DNA of 64,000 bases from contig JAFMYY010000008.1 in NCBI GenBank assembly GCA_017948555.1, forward strand, positions 158,896 to 222,895. Reading direction: 5' to 3'. Position 1 is the stretch's first letter. Each line of letters opens with the position of its first letter. The notes under the pieces are model-generated. The model did not search any database. It saw only the letters and a list, made by a program, of their open reading frames with translations, and had not been told where the DNA came from. The position numbers were made by a program, and so were the translations under genes. Positions 60,434-64,000 of this stretch are shown one piece after another. The stretch is from Cesiribacteraceae bacterium YIM B00369 (GTDB lineage Bacteria; Bacteroidota; Bacteroidia; Cytophagales; Cyclobacteriaceae).

Positions 60434-60973
60434 ATGTTTTATATAAGCGAGGTTAAAAAATTAGCGCCGGCAGAATTTAAGACACCCTTACAGGAAAAGG
60501 TTTATACAACCCTGCACAAATTACAAATTCCCTTTGAACGGGTTGATACTGATGATGCCATTTCAATGAAGGACTGTCTCCTAATCAACCGAAAGTTGAA
60601 TATGAACATGGTCAAAACACTTTTCCTTTGCAATCGTCAACAGACAGAATTTTTTTTATTTGTGACCGTAGCAGAAAAGCCGTTCAAGTCTAAGGACTTT
60701 AGTAATGCATTAGGTGTTTCCCGTGTATCCTTTGCACCAGAAGAGCTGCTGAATAGTATGTTAGGAACAACGATAGGTGCTGCTACTGTTTTTAGTGTTT
60801 TGCTGGACAAAAAAAGTAAGGTACAGGTAGTCTTTGATGAAGATATTGTTTCAGAAGATTGGTATGGTTGCAGCGATGGCACAACAACAGGTTATATGAA
60901 AATCAAAACTGTACATATTGTACAGGATTTACTGAATTATACCTCACACAAACTGACAGTAATTCCAATGTAA
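60434..60973 (+). CDS. YbaK/ProX-type aminoacyl-tRNA deacylase
   Basis: 179 aa from ATG 60434 (MFYISEVKKLAPAEFKTPLQ); a TTG 9 bp earlier is also in frame. The prolyl-tRNA editing domain is seen in TLHKLQIPFERVDTDDAISM, INRKLNMNMVKTLFLCNRQQ with the conserved Lys, and FVTVAEKPFKSKDFSNALGV, then the GTTIGAATVFSVL region. Such proteins hydrolyse mischarged Ala- or Cys-tRNAPro or related substrates in the cytoplasm. Monocistronic, ended by a shared terminator at 60986. Confidence 0.85.
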   Translation: MFYISEVKKLAPAEFKTPLQEKVYTTLHKLQIPFERVDTDDAISMKDCLLINRKLNMNMVKTLFLCNRQQTEFFLFVTVAEKPFKSKDFSNALGVSRVSFAPEELLNSMLGTTIGAATVFSVLLDKKSKVQVVFDEDIVSEDWYGCSDGTTTGYMKIKTVHIVQDLLNYTSHKLTVIPM

Positions 60974-60985
60974 TTATTCCATAAG

Positions 60986-61016
60986 AAAAGCCTTTAGAAT
61001 TAACTAAAGGCTTTTT
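60986..61016. terminator. Bidirectional Rho-independent terminator
   Basis: AAAAGCCTTTAG (60986-60997) pairs with CTAAAGGCTTTT (61004-61015); T and A runs flank it on both sides. It serves the deacylase gene and the convergent exporter gene. Confidence 0.85.
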
Positions 61017-61040
61017 CCAATGTGCTGCTTTAATCTCTAA

Positions 61041-61928
61041 TTATCGATCCTTCTTTGAAAAATATGTGGCGCCTGCACTTGCCAAAATGACACAAAGGAT
61101 GGATACCCATTGCGTCGGGCTAAGGTATTCTTCCAGGAAAAGTAATCCCGAAAGTGCACCAACTGCCGGGTGTAAGCTCATCAGAATGCCAAAGGTCTTT
61201 GAGGGAATTTCCCGTAAAGCACCCATTTCAAGGGTAAAAGGAATGGCACTGGTTAACAGGGCAACAGCAATTCCAATCAACAATAATGGCCCATTTACTG
61301 CTGCTAAACCTCCACTGAAAATTCCAAAAGGCAGGACAAAGACGGTTGCAAAGATCATTCCTGCGGCTACTGCATCTCCGCCTTTCATGAGCTTAGAGAC
61401 TTTCCCGCCTAACACGATATACCCTGCCCATAAAGCACCGGCCAGTAAAGCCAGTGCTGCACCAAGCAGATCAACGTTGTTGTTCTGCCATGGAGCTATC
61501 AATACGATCCCTAAACAGGCTAACAGAACCCAAAGCAGATCCAGCAGCTTCCTGGAACCCAATAACGCTAAGACAAGGGGGCCGGAAAATTCAAGCGTCA
61601 CCCCAAGGCCGAGTGGTATGCGCTTGATGGCAAAGTAAAAAACCAGATTCATGGCCCCAAGACATGTGCCATAGGCAAGGCAGTACAACCATTGCTTCCT
61701 GTCTAGTTTTAATAGATTGGTTCTGAATACAGCCAGTAAAATGAGAGCCGAAAAACCAATACGCAAAGAAGCAGTACCACTTGCTCCTATAAACGGGAAC
61801 AGGTGCTTAGCGACAGAAGCACCTCCCTGTACACTTATCATTGAAAGCAGGACTGCCGGTATTGCCGGAAGCGCTATTTTCCTGTTTGAAAGTCCGGTTC
61901 CAAAAACCGATAAAATATATTTAATCAC
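61041..61928 (-). CDS. EamA/RhtA-type transporter
   Basis: 295 aa with ten membrane segments, arranged as two EamA repeats of five (about residues 18-150 and 160-288). The start region PAIPAVLLSMISVQGGASVA with KHLFPFIGASG, and the later ALREIPSKTFGILMSLHPAV then GALSGLLFLEE, are characteristic of the threonine/homoserine exporter RhtA branch. It probably exports amino acids or other metabolites. Convergent with the deacylase gene. Confidence 0.88.
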   Translation of the reverse strand: MIKYILSVFGTGLSNRKIALPAIPAVLLSMISVQGGASVAKHLFPFIGASGTASLRIGFSALILLAVFRTNLLKLDRKQWLYCLAYGTCLGAMNLVFYFAIKRIPLGLGVTLEFSGPLVLALLGSRKLLDLLWVLLACLGIVLIAPWQNNNVDLLGAALALLAGALWAGYIVLGGKVSKLMKGGDAVAAGMIFATVFVLPFGIFSGGLAAVNGPLLLIGIAVALLTSAIPFTLEMGALREIPSKTFGILMSLHPAVGALSGLLFLEEYLSPTQWVSILCVILASAGATYFSKKDR

Positions 61929-62344
61929 TTGTTAGATTGTTTTATATGCTACAAAATTAAAGGGGAAACCCTATAGAATTTAATGCATGCAAAACAACAT
62001 GGGCAACCGGATTAGCTGCTCAAAAGATAGGGAGCTGGTTTGCCTAAAGTGGGAAACCAGCCAGGGCATAGAGTACCCCTGTTATTTTGCAAGCAAAATA
62101 ACGCGTGGCGGGGGTGTGTTACAGAAAAGAAGGCCCATAATTGAAAAATTTGGCTCAAATGTATTACTATTTACTATATTTTCCTAACAATAACTATCGA
62201 ATTACCCTGCGCTATGGCACATTTGCAGCGATTTTTATTATAGAACCAGAACTGTTCAATATATTTAACCAATACCGAATAATAGATTATTGCGGCAACC
62301 TTTATCCTCCGTTTCTTGAAACCATTTTTTGTGTACAAAAAACC
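61929..62344. other. Intergenic region, no supportable gene
   Basis: The small open frames here (61987-62187, 62141-62356) lack family resemblance and coding character. The right end joins the reversed R copy. Confidence 0.4.
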
Positions 62345-62524
62345 TGCGGATTTTGAGAATGAAAAGCCACCGCCTCAAAATTGGGTGGTTTTAAGAGAAA
62401 GGGAACGGTTATGGTAAAGTACAGGCAGATGCTATAAAAGCAGTTAAATATTCACTGAAACTGCAGCCCAAAATTAGAAAATTTATATTTTCTTACTCGC
62501 GTTTCAAGACAGTACCTCGATTAT
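62333..62524 (-). repeat. R repeat, copy Rh (reverse orientation, nearly complete 5' half)
   Basis: Read on the minus strand from 62524: AATCGAGGTACTGTCTTGAA, AACGCGAGTAAGAAAATATA, TTCTAATTTTGGGCTGCAG, ACCACCCAATTTTGAGGCGG, then CATTCTCAAAATCCGCAGG to 62334. It starts about 50 bp after the stop of the lipoprotein gene, the same place R holds after genes of the left array. Confidence 0.88.
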
Positions 62525-62574
62525 GGCACAGGATATTTTTTCACTGTGCTTAGTGCGAGCTGAGGGTGAAATGT

Positions 62575-63192
62575 TTATTGATGAAGCCTTACTACTTGCT
62601 CCTCAATAATTTCATCTTCATTATCAAATACTGTGAATTTATCTATTTTGAGATTAGTGATCAACTTCTGAAAAGTTTCTTTATAGTCTGGCCCTACTCC
62701 TCTTAATACTTTCAAAGCAATATCGTATAAATGCCCATCCTGTTCAACAAGCATTGAATAGGTGAAATATTCCTTTTCATCTATTTCAGTATAATACTCA
62801 CCATAGTACGCTTCTTTATCTGGAAATTTTAATTTCTTCAATGTATATCCTTCAAACAACTCCTTCTTATCCTCCACAAGTTGCCTGTACATTTCTTTCA
62901 AATATACTTCTGCATTGATTCCGTCCTTTGACACATCGTACTTTGCTATTGTAAAATAGGTCTGTTGATCATCATTATCTAGGTAGGCAAAATAATAGAT
63001 CTTATCTTGATCTACTGAATGCCACTCTTCAGGCAAACATATGATCTCACTCGATAATGTATCACACATCCAGCCACTCAAACCAAACTCTATTGAATTA
63101 GCACTACTATCTTCTACTTTTTGGGTATTGCTACAACCCATTAAAAGGACTAAGTAAAGAGCTATTAAAATGTTGTGATTCAATTCAAACAT
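62575..63192 (-). CDS. Hypothetical lipoprotein
   Basis: 205 aa. Signal ILIALYLVLLMGC with lipobox LMGC and Cys20, followed by SNTQK. The mature part reads GLSGWMCDTLSSEIICLPEE, YFAYLDNDDQQTYFTIAKYD and EKEYFTYSMLVEQDGHLYDI, a PsbP/MOG1-like or uncharacterised beta-rich protein. No firm family. It lies 175 bp after the TonB-domain lipoprotein gene, with an attC-like palindrome between, and is followed by R copy Rh. Confidence 0.65.
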   Translation of the reverse strand: MFELNHNILIALYLVLLMGCSNTQKVEDSSANSIEFGLSGWMCDTLSSEIICLPEEWHSVDQDKIYYFAYLDNDDQQTYFTIAKYDVSKDGINAEVYLKEMYRQLVEDKKELFEGYTLKKLKFPDKEAYYGEYYTEIDEKEYFTYSMLVEQDGHLYDIALKVLRGVGPDYKETFQKLITNLKIDKFTVFDNEDEIIEEQVVRLHQ

Positions 63193-63236
63193 TTGCTATT
63201 AAGTCTATACCTATCAATGGCTCCCTGCTTTTAATA

Positions 63237-63371
63237 TTCTTGTGTATAACGGTTTTGCAATACGCAGTTGCCGGCTTTAGTTTTTAAGATACGGAATATT
63301 TCGAATTATCTGTTGCATTATCAGACTACACAACCGGCAATTGCATTTTGCTTGGGTTGGGGAGCGTTTAA
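63237..63371. repeat. attC-like imperfect palindrome between two genes
   Basis: GCAATACGCAGTTGCCGG on the left is the imperfect complement of CCGGCAATTGCATTTTGC on the right (about 14 of 18). The outer ends are TATAACGG and AGCGTTTAAT, resembling the TATAAC...GCGTTA ends of Vibrio attC sites. R-box matches (RYYYAAC, GTTRRRY) are off by one each. Arm length and gene-to-gene position fit an integron recombination site, but it is not canonical. Confidence 0.45.
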
Positions 63372-63781
63372 TTTAATTTGAAGACGAAGGGCATTATCAT
63401 TTTCACACTTACTTTTTTTCCATCTTTCATGCCAGGCTTCCATTGTAATTTTGTCTTCTCTAGACCCTTTATTGCTGCTTCATCCAATCCGTACCCTAGT
63501 CCTTGTTCAATATTGGTATTACTAATCCATCCGTCAGCTTTTACAATAAATCCAACAAACACTCTTCCTTCTACACCTTTGTCTATCGCTTCCCCTGTAT
63601 ACTTAACATTAGAATTCCATTCTTTATATAAGTTTTCAAATCCGCCTTCTGGCTCTGGTTCAGTATCTACGTCCGCAAGTTCATAAACGGCACCATCTGC
63701 TGTTGAAGAGTTGGTTGGGTCTTGACTTTTGCAACCATAGAAAATCACGGTAATGAAAAATGCAATGAAAAAATGTCTCAT
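63368..63781 (-). CDS. TonB C-terminal-domain lipoprotein
   Basis: 137 aa. Signal MRHFFIAFFITVIFYGC with lipobox FYGC and Cys17. Residues 50-137 form a TonB_C-like domain: GRVFVGFIVKADGWISNTNI, GYGLDEAAIKGLEKTKLQWK, PGMKDGKKVSVKMIMPFVFK. Unlike true TonB it is lipid-anchored and lacks a proline-rich spacer, as often seen for Bacteroidota stand-alone copies. It could couple energy to a receptor or just bind one. Flanked by attC-like palindromes on both sides. Confidence 0.78.
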   Translation of the reverse strand: MRHFFIAFFITVIFYGCKSQDPTNSSTADGAVYELADVDTEPEPEGGFENLYKEWNSNVKYTGEAIDKGVEGRVFVGFIVKADGWISNTNIEQGLGYGLDEAAIKGLEKTKLQWKPGMKDGKKVSVKMIMPFVFKLN

Positions 63782-63832
63782 TTATTTTAGGTCTATGGTA
63801 TTGAAATTTTCTGAATCCGAAGGCTCTGGTGA

Positions 63833-63963
63833 ATGCTCCCCAACGGAAATAAAAACACCAGCGGCTGAGGCAAATGGCTAGCTCACTGTCAGCCTACCTT
63901 AAGGCAATAAATAGCAGCGAACTTTGCTGCCCCAGGAAACCAGCCGTTGATGTTTTTTGGGGT
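63833..63963. repeat. Second attC-like palindromic segment
   Basis: GCTCCCCAACGG (63833-63844) on the left faces CCGTTGATG...TTTTGGGG on the right (63938-63961), with inner CAGCGGCTG and GCAGCGAACTTTGCTGCC stems. Its left end repeats in inverse form the GTTGGGGAGCGTT of the 63237 structure. 63964-64000 shows no further gene. Confidence 0.4.
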
Positions 63964-64000
63964 GTGCGCCTTGAATGGTGAATATAGCTCAATAAGTTGA

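Noticed and set aside
61987..62356. Two short plus-strand open frames (61987-62187 and 62141-62356)
   Set aside because: No recognisable motif, overlapping each other, in AT-rich intergenic DNA that ends in R.

Overview
The window looks like chromosome of a Bacteroidota member, most likely order Cytophagales. Support comes from TonB-dependent receptors with N-terminal carboxypeptidase-like domains, many PAS/CHASE histidine kinases with single-domain receivers, weak ribosome binding sites, and promoters of the Bacteroidota type (TTTG, about 20 nt, TAnnTTTG). The genus cannot be fixed from this sequence alone.

Layout. (1) 0.4-6.5 kb: a large GAF/multi-PAS protein built from a tandemly duplicated 500-bp module, then a small stress-type group (DUF2945-like protein, SDR oxidoreductase, YihY/BrkB membrane protein). 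(2) 6.6-18.2 kb: a ten-gene minus-strand glycan operon with four glycosyltransferases (three CgeB-like), a SAM methyltransferase, Gfo/Idh/MocA and MDR oxidoreductases, an unusual glycoside-hydrolase/epimerase fusion, a second epimerase and an SDR. (3) 18.6-24.0 kb: a TPR lipoprotein, a TonB siderophore-type receptor plus PepSY protein, and a hotdog thioesterase. (4) 24.2-32.1 kb: tRNA-Arg(UCU) followed by a mobilizable element: tyrosine integrase, ParA and partner, a mobilization protein, a DUF5712-like relaxase and a VirD4/TraG coupling protein, with no mating-pore genes. (5) 32.6-41.4 kb: an AT-rich array of single genes or short operons separated by copies of a roughly 250-300 bp repeat (called R here). 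R carries a conserved post-gene segment, a CCACC/GGTGG hairpin and, in most copies, a promoter with an invariant 20-nt spacer. An IS1182-family element sits inside one copy. (6) 41.5-58.7 kb: a signalling block with a TonB receptor/YfiR/CHASE8-like kinase operon, three more multi-sensor kinases and four receivers, interrupted by IS3 and IS630 debris. (7) 58.7-64 kb: decayed intergenic DNA, an IS1182 remnant again joined to R, a YbaK-like deacylase, an EamA exporter, an inverted copy of R, two lipoprotein genes on the minus strand, and two long imperfect palindromes resembling integron attC sites.

The most unusual part is the R-bounded gene array (regions 5 and 7). Unrelated small genes (hypothetical proteins, cupin, DinB, PLP enzyme, maleylpyruvate-isomerase-like, lipoproteins) share conserved flanks that supply terminator and promoter. 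No IntI-type integrase or canonical attC is visible among them, so the array looks like a cassette system whose mobilising enzyme is not in the window. IS1182-type elements have used the same point of R at least twice.
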